DNA from: Terebella lapidaria
Taxonomy: Eukaryota > Annelida > Polychaeta > Terebellida > Terebellidae
NCBI GenBank assembly: GCA_949152475.1
Contig: OX424562.1
Location: 36,848,657-36,912,656 of the forward strand
DNA: 64,000 bases
Reading direction: 5' to 3'
Numbering within the stretch: position 1 is the stretch's first letter; every line of letters begins with the position of its first letter. The notes under the pieces are model-generated. The model saw only the letters and a program-made list of their open reading frames with translations. It did not search any database and had not been told where the DNA came from. Position numbers and translations under genes: made by a program. Below are positions 48,644-58,959 of the stretch, piece after piece.

Positions 48644-49363
48644 TCATCCAAAACACTGTAAAGTCTCCACTTCTGTCTCTATGACTGTGGTTTCCAAGTC
48701 GAGGATGCCCTGTTCGAAGTCTGGTAGGGCACCAAGTCCTGAGGCGCTGGGCTCAGTCACCCGTGGATCAGTGGGAGTGACTTTTTCATCCCCTTTTGGT
48801 ACCGGTTCACTGCTTCCAGTGACTCGTGTAAAGGTTGCTTCACTCACATCTGAAGGAGCAGTTTGGGCAAACACTTGTTTTTCACCAGTGTCAATAACTT
48901 CAGTAAACTTAGCTTCACTTTCATCTTCACTGGAATTACTTGAATCACTGGAACTTTCATCCTCGTCCGTGCTCTCTGCTTCTTCTTTGCAAGCCACCCT
49001 GGCACCAGCAAGATTGTCTGCCTGCTTGCGACCTTTAGCAAACTTGCAGCTCCCATCCATGTGCTGCTGGTAACCTTTCTTCGTCGTGAATTTCTTGCCG
49101 CAGTTTTCGCAGGTGACTTGCCCCTTGCCGTGAGCCATGTCCAGGTGGCAGCGGAAATCGTGCATCTCCACGAACTTGTTGTTACAGAGTGGACAGATCA
49201 TATAGCTCTTCTCGTGGTGGCGCTTGTAGTGCCTGATGATGCTCGCTCTGTAGGGAGTCGTGTAGTCACATCCCTCAAACTTACACGTCCTAACCTTCTG
49301 CTTGCTCCGCTGTCGGGCCATCTCCCGCGCGTTCTGGAACTTCTGCTCGATATCGTGCTTCAT
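48644..49363 (-). CDS. Gene C, C2H2 cassette D4 (three fingers, acidic tail)
   Basis: The exon opens after cttcgtgttctag in phase 0, its first codon being ATG, and encodes 239 residues then a stop. A basic helix (KFQNAREMARQRSKQKVRT) leads into a C-x4-C finger with the YRASIIRH core, then CPLCNNKF... and a third finger ending in Cys (CENCGKKF...DGSC). A long acidic Ser/Glu tail (EDESSSDSSNSSEDESE) follows, which could act as an activation region. It is a tandem duplicate of D1-D3. With the gene C first exon it gives 501 residues. Confidence 0.82.
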   Translation of the reverse strand: MKHDIEQKFQNAREMARQRSKQKVRTCKFEGCDYTTPYRASIIRHYKRHHEKSYMICPLCNNKFVEMHDFRCHLDMAHGKGQVTCENCGKKFTTKKGYQQHMDGSCKFAKGRKQADNLAGARVACKEEAESTDEDESSSDSSNSSEDESEAKFTEVIDTGEKQVFAQTAPSDVSEATFTRVTGSSEPVPKGDEKVTPTDPRVTEPSASGLGALPDFEQGILDLETTVIETEVETLQCFG

Positions 49364-49487
49364 CTAGAACACGAAGAGGATTTGCAGTGACCTTCAAGTA
49401 ACATTTACCAGGAAACTGGAGAAACGCAACATCTGAACAACATGTATCATTCATAGGATGGATCGCTAGTGAGCACAACACAACTAC

Positions 49488-49802
49488 TTAATACACAAAA
49501 ACATGATAACACGTGCACAACGCATAGACATGGATGCTACTGTACATATCACAGTGAGGCAACAACTGTCCACGAACCAGAATAACGGCTTCGGAATCCT
49601 CAAGTTTGTCGTGCTCCTTGTTGATGTGGTTGCGGAGGTTACAGAGCCGGTCATAGCCACGACCGCACAGCTGACAGACGAACTCGTGGTCGTCCTTACG
49701 GTGCTGGCGCATGTGCTGGCCGAGCCCGGCCCGAGACATGTACGTTTTCCCGCACTGGTGACAGTAATAGATGGTGTTCTCATGCACCTGCTGCACGTGA
49801 CC
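49488..49802 (-). CDS. Gene C, cassette D3, second exon
   Basis: The exon opens after ttcggttgccag in phase 0. Its first residues GHVQQVH supply the two histidines of the finger begun in exon 50088-50375. Two more fingers follow (CHQCGKTY..., CQLCGRGY...). The frame continues 38 residues past the last finger to TAA. A weak donor (CTG|GTTCGT) after SEAVIL could instead pass in phase to D4. Confidence 0.78.
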   Translation of the reverse strand, partial: GHVQQVHENTIYYCHQCGKTYMSRAGLGQHMRQHRKDDHEFVCQLCGRGYDRLCNLRNHINKEHDKLEDSEAVILVRGQLLPHCDMYSSIHVYALCTCYHVFVY

Positions 49803-50087
49803 CTGGCAACCGAAAAGTTGACACACATGGACGATATATTGCTAAGAAGAGAAGGCCAGGCATTTTCAACAATTGAGGACATTGATAATTAATGTTGCGT
49901 GTGAAATGAGCTGTTAGAACTATAACTGGTATATATTTCCGTTTTCCATCATAAAATGTCATACTATAACTCAAACATCAATACTGAAAACTTTGAGATA
50001 TGACAGTGAAAGGATTTAATGAATCATTGTCCTTGGATCCATGTGTCAGGAGCACGTGAGGTGATAGTGACTGAAGAGGAAACTAAC

Positions 50088-50375
50088 TTGGAGCTCGGAC
50101 TGGTCAACAAAACGCTTGCCGCAGGTTTGGCAGAGTGTGAAGTTGTTGGCATGGCGACGCTGGTGCCTGGACATGGTTGAGCGGTAGGGAGTGGAGTAGG
50201 TGCAATCATCAACGCAACACGTTCGTATGGCAATATTCCTCTTCTCATCCCAGACGACTTTGACCTTGTTCTCCTCGGCGTAGGATCGCGGAGTGCGCTC
50301 CGTCATGAACTGCGACAGTACGTCAGCGATCACTTCCTTCGTCTGTGGCATCAGACTGTTCAGGTCAGCAACACC
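50088..50375 (-). CDS. Gene C, cassette D3, first exon
   Basis: 96 codons, phase 0 at both ends, acceptor ttggtctgttgcag and donor CAA|GTTAGT. A helical start (MPQTKEVIADVLSQFM) precedes a C-x4-C finger (CCVDDCTYSTPYRSTMSRH) and the first half of a second finger (CQTCGKRFVDQSELQ). The finger is completed by the next exon, which supports this splice junction. Confidence 0.8.
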
Positions 50376-51028
50376 CTGCAACAGACCAAGGGGAAAGGCA
50401 TGGATTATTCATTCAAGACTTTGACTTACCGATACATGACAGACAACTGAAACACGTTCTACTTTAATGGCATTTTCTTGAATTATCCCGCTCTTTTCTT
50501 TTTTCTTACAGTACTGCCCAATGCTAGCATTGCTTCTTGGCACACTAACGCATATGACATCCACATTTTTTGTTCTGGTGAAGACGATTATAAGCTTGCA
50601 TGCATTTGAAAGCACATTGGCGAGTGGTTTATACACTTCAAACAACTTGCTAAGGAGCAAAATGATACATTTCAGTGTTTTGTTTAGGATTGAGATCTTT
50701 CAGATAAATCATTTTGAGTTGAACTATTGTCATGGATGAATTGGTTATATTCTATAACATCAAATAGGGCTACACTGTTTACTCATTTGTTATGTTATGT
50801 TTGACTCAGACAGCCGCCTCATGTCGTGCGAGTTGATGCTGGCCTCATATCGCCAGTACTTACACTGGCTAGCACTTAATATATATAGCCCTCCCATCAC
50901 TAGTGAAGATTTGCGAAATCGGTTCTGTTTATCTGGTGTTTTAAAGCGAGACTTTGATTCCATCAGAAAGCAACATATCAAGTCAGTTTCCAGCTTTTTT
51001 TTACCAAGTTTATGCTAGCTTTCAAATA

Positions 51029-51212
51029 CAGTGGTCCCCTCAGATAAGACCCCCTCAATCATGTCAATAGAGACTTCCCACTCTGTGGAGACTTTTTCTT
51101 GTGGCCCTAGGATGACTTTGACATGTAAATGAACCCTTCTAATAAGGGACCCCCTTAGATAAGACCTCAATTCTTTGGCAGAAGGGTAGATCTTATCAGA
51201 AGGGGACCACTG
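51029..51212. mobile_element. Mariner-like miniature element
   Basis: The ends CAGTGGTCCCCTCAGATAAG and its inverse are flanked on both sides by TA, the Tc1/mariner target duplication. 184 bp, no coding capacity. It sits in the intron between D2 and D3. Confidence 0.75.
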
Positions 51213-51686
51213 TATATAAATTGAATCACCATATTCATATGACAAATCACCATTATGGCAATGTTCACTCAGTAAATGTCATCTTATTAACCGACAGTTT
51301 ATTTGAAGAATATTGTTCAAGGTTCCCAGAACAGATTGATAGAAGTACTTCCTGTAGCATGTGTAGACTTTCTGCAGGAACAGAACCGTTGATAGCAGAT
51401 CAACAAGTCACAGTCCTTCTATGTTCTTTAATGTTCCAAGGTAACTCCTAATGCTTCTTTCAACTGACTGTTTGTCTTGACAGTTTGCAATTTAGCACAT
51501 ATTTGTTCTGAGTCATGTCTAAAATTAAATACACATTCAAAATACAAAAATCCCAACTTAAAGAAACCTTGTAAGTTGCAGATAAAGCAAAAGAAGGATA
51601 TGCAACAATGCTGAACAGAATCAATTTTACAGTAATAAGAAGAGTTCAACTTCAACTCGAAGGGCACACAGTTCAACTCGAAATAT

Positions 51687-51692
51687 GAATTT
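51687..51692 (-). terminator. Poly(A) signal, cassette D2
   Basis: AATAAA on the minus strand 25 bases after the D2 stop, supporting D2 as a last exon. Confidence 0.65.
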
Positions 51693-51717
51693 ATTACTGT
51701 CTACTTCAGCAAACATG

Positions 51718-52050
51718 CTATGTTAAAGTGTGTTCAGACAATGTGGAGTCCACGCCAGTACATTTTTTCAGATGAACGATGACACTACTCTTGTGTCTGA
51801 AAGTTTTAGGACACTGCGGGCAGCCGAAGCGGATGTTTTCGTGGGCAGATTTGACGTGCTTGTCCATGTTGTACTTTTCGACGAACGCTTTGTCACAGTA
51901 GTCGCACTTGATGAACTGTTTGGTGTGCTTGGTCCTGACATGGCGTAGCATGCTGGACCGGTACACCGCGGAAAAGTCACAGCCATCGTGAGAACACTTG
52001 CGCTCGGGTGGTACTGTGGCCTTTCTAACCGCCTCCAACTTGTAAGTCAC
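51718..52050 (-). CDS. Gene C, C2H2 cassette D2 (three fingers)
   Basis: The exon opens after ctctttgacacag in phase 0 and encodes 110 residues then TAG. A short basic lead (VTYKLEAVRKATVPPERK) runs into a C-x4-C finger with the AVYRSSMLRH core, then CDYCDKAF... and a C2HC-type third finger (CPQCPKTF...LKKC). It could be joined to gene C's first exon (372 residues) or to D1 (518 residues). Confidence 0.82.
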   Translation of the reverse strand: MTYKLEAVRKATVPPERKCSHDGCDFSAVYRSSMLRHVRTKHTKQFIKCDYCDKAFVEKYNMDKHVKSAHENIRFGCPQCPKTFRHKSSVIVHLKKCTGVDSTLSEHTLT

Positions 52051-52299
52051 CTGTGTCAAAGAGTGAAACAAACTTGAAGCATCATGAACTAGTGAACAAC
52101 CATTTACATTCATCACTATTTGGTAATGACTCTACCATGTTACGCAGTAAACTTTACTATTGTACAGTTAAACATAAACAGGATACAGCGACACGTTTTT
52201 ATATATTATAGTTGCACTGTATTTTGGTAAATGATGGGCAGTACGTAATGCAGCAGTTACCATGGTTACTTCTGAACAACTACATGATTGAAAACTCAA

Positions 52300-52305
52300 T
52301 TTATT
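52300..52305 (-). terminator. Poly(A) signal overlapping the end of cassette D1
   Basis: AATAAA on the minus strand lies only a few bases beyond the D1 splice donor and just before the read-through stop at 52296-52298. Confidence 0.5.
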
Positions 52306-52313
52306 TGACTTAC

Positions 52314-52751
52314 CAAGGAATTATCAACTCCGTGAATCTCTTCCATGTGCGTCTTCAAGATATCCAAGTCATCGAAATACTGGAAGCACGTTTGACACTC
52401 GAAGTGAATGCTCCTCTCGGGAGACTTCGATGCCTGGTGTCGCTTCTCGTGGGACGACAGACCGGACCTGCTGGCCAGAACTTTGCCGCACTCTTGGCAC
52501 ACAAACTTGTTGTTCTCATGCTGCGAGCTGATGTGCACCTTCATGTCATACTTCTCCCTAAAGCGGCGATCGCACTGCGGACACTTGAAGAACACATTCC
52601 TGTGGCGACGCATATGTCTCATCATTCCCGAGCGGTAACGAGCCTCGAACCCGCAGCCCTCCACTTTGCAAGCGATGACTTTTGACTGGTTTCCAGATGG
52701 TTGTTTCCTCCGAGATTTTTCCGTGATGACTTTCGGTCCATCCGATCCCAT
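52314..52751 (-). CDS. Gene C, C2H2 cassette D1 (four fingers)
   Basis: 146 codons opening with ATG right after the acceptor cctcttgtgtcag, phase 0. A basic lead (KSRRKQPSGNQSK) is followed by a C-x4-C finger with the ARYRSGMMRH core and three more fingers (CPQCDRRF..., CQECGKVL..., CQTCFQYF...). The exon ends VDNSL at a consensus donor TTG|GTAAGT. Reading through that donor adds VSQIN and a stop at 52296. So D1 can end the protein or pass in phase to D2. Confidence 0.82.
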
Positions 52752-54081
52752 CTGACACAAGAGGAAGGGAGACATCAGCAATGACCAGTGTGGCTAGAGG
52801 CTCTCCTACAAACATGTCATCTTATTGAACTCGCGTTGTCAGAGTTAACGATATAAATAGTCATTTCTGATCGATTCACTCAGAGTCAAAGTATCCAATG
52901 TGTGCCTTGTGGGAGCAAACAGTAATATCCAAAAAAAAAAAATCAAGATGAAGCTAATATGGTTGTCCTTTTCTAAGTATGTGCTTTAAATATTTAACAA
53001 CAAATTTGTAATCAATGTCACAAGAAGAATACATGAATTGTGATATCACACGAATGAAAATGAACAAGGAGTCATTTCTTGGTATGATTTTCATCAAATT
53101 TTATTCCTATCGTCCTGGCAGTTGGACGTTTATACGCAGTGGAATGTATTCTATCTGAACCTGTACTCAGGAGCGACAATTTTTGCATTCAACAACACAT
53201 TCAATTTGACATACATTTAGAAAACATCTTATCAGAGAAGTCAATCTTATTAAACAGCAGAAACACCTACAAATACTGATCATTTGCTCTGAGTCAGAGA
53301 CCTGTATATGGTGAGGCTACTGTAATCAGGTAATTGTATTTTCAAACAGATTATATGTAGCATATAAAAAAAATTTCGGTGGAAAAAAGAAACACAATTT
53401 CCTTCATTACCTCGAGTGAGCAGATACAGTACATGGATGCATGTCATTATTAGGTATTTCTCATAGAAAATACATTCAAGGGGGAGAAAATTTCCATCTT
53501 TCCTGAAGAAAACATTCATTCAAAGTACTCTCGGGACTTCCATTCTAGGGTAGATATGATTGAAAGTTTTTGTTAAACCAGCAAGAAACTTTCTGGTCAA
53601 GCAGCGAGTTCTCTTAACATACCCCTGAAAAAGTCCAAATATAATATCTGATTTGCTTTATAGAGCACCACTTCTGAGATCAAGGAGATATGGCCGAAAA
53701 TTACAAATGTTGACTCAGCAAAAACTTCGGGGCAGAGACACAAGTTAATTTGAAGTACCTAGTGACGAGATGAGGTGAGACGGTTTCGAAAATAACATCT
53801 GTCTCAATGATGCACCATATATCTGAGATATGGCCAAAAAACACCCTCTCTGACTCCATATAAATTGTGTAAAGTTTCAAAGTTTAGACTATTACATAAC
53901 GACTAACGAGACATAGGACCTGCCCTGCCTATTTCACAAAGAATCTAAATCTGATTTGGCCGACTAAGTTCGGCATTTAGCATGGGAGATAGTAGGCTAA
54001 ATCCTATTCTAGTCAGCTAAGGTTGATTCAGATTCCTCGTATATGGTACTAGTAGGTTTCCGGTACATAAGATGTGCGGTA

Positions 54082-55371
54082 CAGTGATTGCCAAAGACGT
54101 CGGACCACGACCCAAGTCCGGTAAAAAGAGGGCTGGTCCGGAAAAAAATACCAGCTTGTCTGCCCAACGGTCCGATGGGTTTTGCCCCATGAATAACGAT
54201 CTAACAATTTGATCGCAATCGTCAAATTACCCATGTGCTTCTCGAATTGAGAGCCATCAGAGACACACAACCCTCACAACCCCCCCCCCCACATCCACCT
54301 GCGTCTCCGCCCCACCCCCCCCCCCCCCCCCCCACCATCCTTCCCAGGGCTAACACTGCCTTTGATCATGTTGATTGCTGGTAGAATCTCACGTTCCTGA
54401 TTGTTTGGAGAAGGGTGGCACGTCCGGCAAATTTTATGCACCCGGGCCCATTACTCGGCTGCTCATTGGCTAATCGTGTCTGCAACAACGGCTTGTGCTG
54501 ATGAATAATTAATGAGATGGCATGACGGGATTGAAATCTCCACCAGAAAACTTCGCAAGCCAGTACAAAACTGTGAACTTTAACAACTGGGCACCTGCTT
54601 GGATCAGATACAGCAGTACTTAATAAGAATTCATTTGATCAAACAAACCACACACTCTCCCCATTGAATCCACCTCTGGTGGATCTCCCTGAAAGGTAAC
54701 CAAAGTTATTTGTCCGACAGGTGAAGTGCCTTGCTGGTCAGGGCAGGTTTGTCTGTCAGCTCCCTCTCCCCCCTTACATAATCAAGCATTAAAGAGCGGC
54801 TGCACCAGATATGCACTGGAAAAAGCAACAAAATTGGCTTTTGATCGTCCACTTTCTGTGGTGATTACATAGATACTTACCCAGACACACCCAGTAAAAC
54901 TGGTATAAGCAACCAATGTAACAGAAAATCACGGCAAATCAGTCAGGAGAAGTGAATGGCAAAGTTTGCTTGCCAGATGGAGCAAAAGTGAGAACAAATA
55001 GTTAAGTTATGCGCTGAACTAAGAGTGCCACAATGAATAAGATGATTAGATAAGATTAGATTTCAAGAAATATCCACCCCCTATTCTATTATTAAATTTG
55101 CTGTCCAATGTCCAATCCATACTAATATCATTTTTATTCTACCGTGTACTATTATTTGGAAGATGACAGTAGATGAAATCATTATCCTAATATGTCTTGA
55201 CCCATTTAAGCCTATTTCATGGCTCAGGATACTCATCAACGCTGAATTTTTAGGGTATTGAATGTTAGTGATAAAAAAGCTGGACCAGTGAAAGTTAGGC
55301 TGGGCAGGTAAAAAATTTGGGTTCACCTGCCCAACGGTCCAGTAAAATTCTGACCACTTTGGCAATCACTG
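54082..55371. mobile_element. Non-autonomous hAT-type element
   Basis: The ends CAGTGATTGCCAAAG and CTTTGGCAATCACTG form a 15-base inverted pair. The bases directly outside are identical 8-mers, gtgcggta (54074-54081 and 55372-55379), the 8-bp target duplication of hAT transposons. No transposase frame is seen. Two poly-C tracts lie inside (54280-54334). It separates cassettes C1 and D1. Confidence 0.85.
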
Positions 55372-55514
55372 GTGCGGTAACTGAGTGGAAAAAACATTCC
55401 TACAAAACCATCAGGACAAAAGAATACAAAAATTGGTACAAACTCAAGTTAAAATCAGAAAATTGTCTCAAAATATGCATTCTACAAAGAGATCAGTGAT
55501 GAATATGAGGACTG

Positions 55515-55787
55515 TCACATTTTGTCTTTGTGCATGAAGACCATGTGTTCTCTCAAGGACTTCTTGTGGCTATATTTCTTGACACAGTGCTGACATTGGT
55601 GAAGTTTCTGGCCTGTGTGACCAGACATATGTCCTTCATAATCCTTTTTCGCAGCAAATCCCTTCCTACAATAAATGCAGTTATATTTGAAGCCTATCCT
55701 GTGCATTTCCTCATGCCGTTGGTGACTCGCTGAGTCGTGGAATGTTCTTGGACAAACGGAACACGACAGGACATTCGCAAACATCAT
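55515..55787 (-). CDS. Gene C, C2H2 cassette C1 (three fingers)
   Basis: The exon opens after tttcttttgcag in phase 0, its first two codons being ATG, and encodes 90 residues then TGA. It is almost nothing but three C2H2 fingers: CSVCPRTF..., CIYCRKGF... and CQHCVKKY..., with a TGQKLHQ linker. It ends MHKDKM right after the last histidine. It is the first cassette behind gene C's first exon and the counterpart of B2 in gene B. The joined protein would be 352 residues. Confidence 0.83.
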   Translation of the reverse strand: MMFANVLSCSVCPRTFHDSASHQRHEEMHRIGFKYNCIYCRKGFAAKKDYEGHMSGHTGQKLHQCQHCVKKYSHKKSLREHMVFMHKDKM

Positions 55788-56007
55788 CTGCAAAAGAAAG
55801 AAAAACTTTGTGTTAGTCTGGAAAGCATGCTCAGTGCTCAAATATTCAAATGACCTTGTAGATCTGGGTACTGCAGAAAACGTTGAAAAGACAAGTTTAG
55901 TATATTCTAGAACAGAACAATTTGTTTTCAATGGGACTCTGGTCTTAACGAGGACTGCAATGGAAGTACATGTAAACACGGAAGAAACAAACAAGTCGAA
56001 CACGTAA

Positions 56008-56086
56008 TGTGGGTCACATTTGGGTCACAATGTGACCCAAAATTGTGACCCAAAACACATTATGTGGGTCACATTTTGGGTCACAT
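56008..56086. repeat. Interleaved gtgggtcaca repeats
   Basis: Four to five direct and inverted copies of gtgggtcacattttgggtca lie in gene C intron 1. Can fold on itself. Confidence 0.7.
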
Positions 56087-56801
56087 CTTGAAGAAGTTAC
56101 AGGGTACAGTTGGTGTAAATACCAAAGCTACACTACAAAGAAATAGATATAATGCCTAACTGAAAATTTAATGCTCATGAATTGCATGCTTGTGATTGAC
56201 TGGGGTTTTAGTTCTCAAAGGAACATGAAGAATCGACAGATAATTTCTGATTGAGATCGTGTACATTTTGAGAAACCTCTGATATTCAGTATTACCTGTT
56301 GAGTGAAAACAAACAACACGAAACTTGAGAGCTTTGTAATTTTAACCTGGGCAGTTTGCATATTACTCTACAGACATGTGAATTTCAAAACCTCCAATAC
56401 CCCCCGGTAGATACTAATATATCGGTCACAACCATGTTAGCAATGTGATTTGAATTGTGTGTGAGAAAGTATGATGAGTGTCATTCTTAAAACAGAAATC
56501 ATTCAAGTGATTCTATGTGGGCAATTATATGTAAATATGTTAGCAATGTTAGTGTGATTACGATTGCATGATTCAGTTAGCAATGATCCATTTATAACAA
56601 TACACTTGGACAGGATTCAGGCGATGATTTCTGAACAATGTAAAGCATGTGTATGTGTGCTACTATTCCTGATATTATCCACAGAGATCCATGATTTCTG
56701 ACAGTAGATAGTATCCCTTTATAACCCACCCCAGCCACCTCCCCCACCCCTACCCCCACCTCCCACCCCACCCCACTCACAAACCATGGAAGCTGACCCA
56801 C

Positions 56802-57587
56802 CTGTTGCTGGTTGAGTTGTTGACTGTCTCCCTGGGACACTGACATGCCGCTCATCTGTAGCTGTTCTTGGATATCGCCGGCTGTTACCAGGGAGACCGC
56901 ATCAGGCAGGGACATGTTGGACGAGTAGGCAGCTCCCTCTGGAGCTCCCAGCATAGGATCAGACATGTCGGGTGTCACTTTATGTGGCTGTACGGCGCTG
57001 GTCGACGGCGCTCCGTCCCAGCTGTCAACAGCCTCCTGTTTGATGAACAGAATTTCTTCTGTCTGCGAGGTGTTCTGGTTTGTGCCTTTGGGCTGCTCAT
57101 CACCATGGTCATCATCCTGCTTGGTGTCATCCAGCTGACTGTCATCACCATGGTAACTAACAAGGTCTGCACCATTGTCGTCATTGTTGCTGTCGGAAGT
57201 CGGATCTTGGGAGTTGTCCTTCGGTGTGTTACTGTTGTTGACAGCTGGCCTACGTTTCGAAGAGGTCACTCCTGTTGAGAGCCTGGGGCTGACATCCAGT
57301 CGACGTTTCGGGCCTCGCCGCCTCTTCCTGCCGGGGCCGGGATCAGAGTCCCCACCGGAAGAGTCACTGTCACCATGGCCACCAAACAGACCAGGTTTAT
57401 GACTGGAGTGCTTCACCAACTCATTGATGGACACCAACACCACTTGGTCCTCATCAAGAGTCACCCCAATCAGAGCCTCCAGGGACAACGAGTTGCTGAA
57501 CTCCAGCCCATTCTTGCAAAGCAGCGTGATTGTGTCCTTCAACAAAGTCTTCAGCTTTGTGACACGGTCGTGTTCTCGGAGCACCAT
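56802..57587 (-). CDS. Gene C, first coding exon: shared N-terminal domain
   Basis: 262 codons, the longest of the three paralogous first exons. Residues 9-60 are the shared domain (KLKTLLKDTITLLCKNGLEF, then LEALIGVTLDEDQVVLVSIN). Residues 85-97 are very basic (PGRKRRRGPKRR). A long Asp/Asn/Gln-rich middle follows. Residues 179-191 hold ILFIKQEAVDSWD with the psi-K-x-E consensus. The exon ends QQLNQQQ at CAG|GTGGGT, phase 0, the same donor as in gene A. The frame is open upstream, but the acceptor atttttaacag lies 4 bases before the ATG at 57587, so that ATG is chosen. Cassettes C1 and D1-D4 lie in phase behind it. Confidence 0.87.
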
Positions 57588-58600
57588 TGTTCTGTTAAAA
57601 ATGAAATTAAGCATACTTGAATATATACCACAATTGGCTGTTCAATAATGGCTGTTCAATATACGAGTTCAAAAGCAGATGCAATATTTCTAAAGCAAAA
57701 CATTTCTTTTTTAAAACCAGACGCTTCCGGTCGCCTACGACCGCTCGAGTGCATCCCCCATAGCCCTATCATCCCTGTTGCCCAAATATATTACTGATAA
57801 GTGTGAAAATCTAGAGCAAGGGCTAAAGAAGATTACTGGAGAAATGTAAAATCTTAAGCCACAACTGTTTTTTTCCCACCAAAATTGCCACATTGACCTT
57901 TCAAGTTTATTGAAGATGGCGAAATTGGAGATCGATCAGATCCAACTTTTCACTATAAGTTATATTTTAACTCATAAGGCCTTTATTTTTTTAATACTTG
58001 TTTAACAAAGCCGCCGACTGCACTGTAAAATCGCCACAGGAAATAAAATTGGCCTTTTTATCTTTTTTTTCTATATTTGACTGACCGACCGACAATTCAG
58101 TACCACAATATCTTAGTGACGTTATGAACATTTTGGGCACATGAGTAAAATTCATTTTCACTTCCACTACTCTCCCTCACAGAGACGAATAATAGAAAAA
58201 GTTGTGTTATAATTTGAAAAATAGCTCATACAAGGTGATAACATATTTAGGTTTTCACATAATAAAATTTCCCATTAAATATATATAGCAAAATTTTCTT
58301 TAATGCCACGATAACTTAGTGATCCAGGCTAACATGCAATGAATTAGTGATATCAACACCGATATTGTGATAACAACTTTAGAATGACTAGGCTCGCCAT
58401 TTGGAATTAGCTGTAATTTTTCCGTTAGTTTCTTACGACTGTACTTGTTTTGAGCTGTCAAATAGTGAATATTAGGTTCGCATCAAGGTACACATTTTAC
58501 AACGCATGGAAACTCGTCTTTTGGACATGCGGTTCTCAGCAGGTACCCCCGAAATACATGCTTTCATATGGTATAACCAATGACATAGATCTATTATTCT
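57588..58600. other. Upstream flank of gene C and repeat piece
   Basis: It should include gene C's 5' non-coding exon, which I cannot place. At 57719-57860 there is a copy of the dispersed element start seen at 7667. No coding exon was found. Confidence 0.45.
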
Positions 58601-58625
58601 CTGTACGGTGTACACGATATTATAA

Positions 58626-58762
58626 GTTATCATGGGCTTCAGACCCCAACACGGCGTGATATCTGCCTGAAGTCACCATATACCACGAGGCCGCAGGCCG
58701 AGTGGGATATGCTGACTGAAGGCAGATATCCTGCCGTATTGGGGTCTGAAGTCCATCATAAC
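58626..58762. repeat. Foldback element
   Basis: Inverted arms of about 47 bases (gttatcatgggcttcagacc ... ctgcctgaag and its partner) flank a GC-rich centre (ccacgaggccgcaggccgag). Similar in form to the hairpin at 2419 but unrelated in sequence. Confidence 0.75.
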
Positions 58763-58959
58763 GATTTTATCATTGGACTACACGGAACTCTCCAAAACGT
58801 CATTCCGTATTACCCGCCTGAAGCCCACGATACAGAAAATATTGTGGGGTCGCGTCACAGCTCTCTAAATACGGCGTGGTATTGTCGGAGAATTGACCAA
58901 TCAGAATGGCGCATTTGCAGCAATCCGATGATAAATTATGATACAGGGTGTTACCCTGT

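Noticed and set aside
51221-51451. Small plus-strand frame between D2 and D3
   Set aside because: It lies in an intron of gene C, without splice sites or domain.
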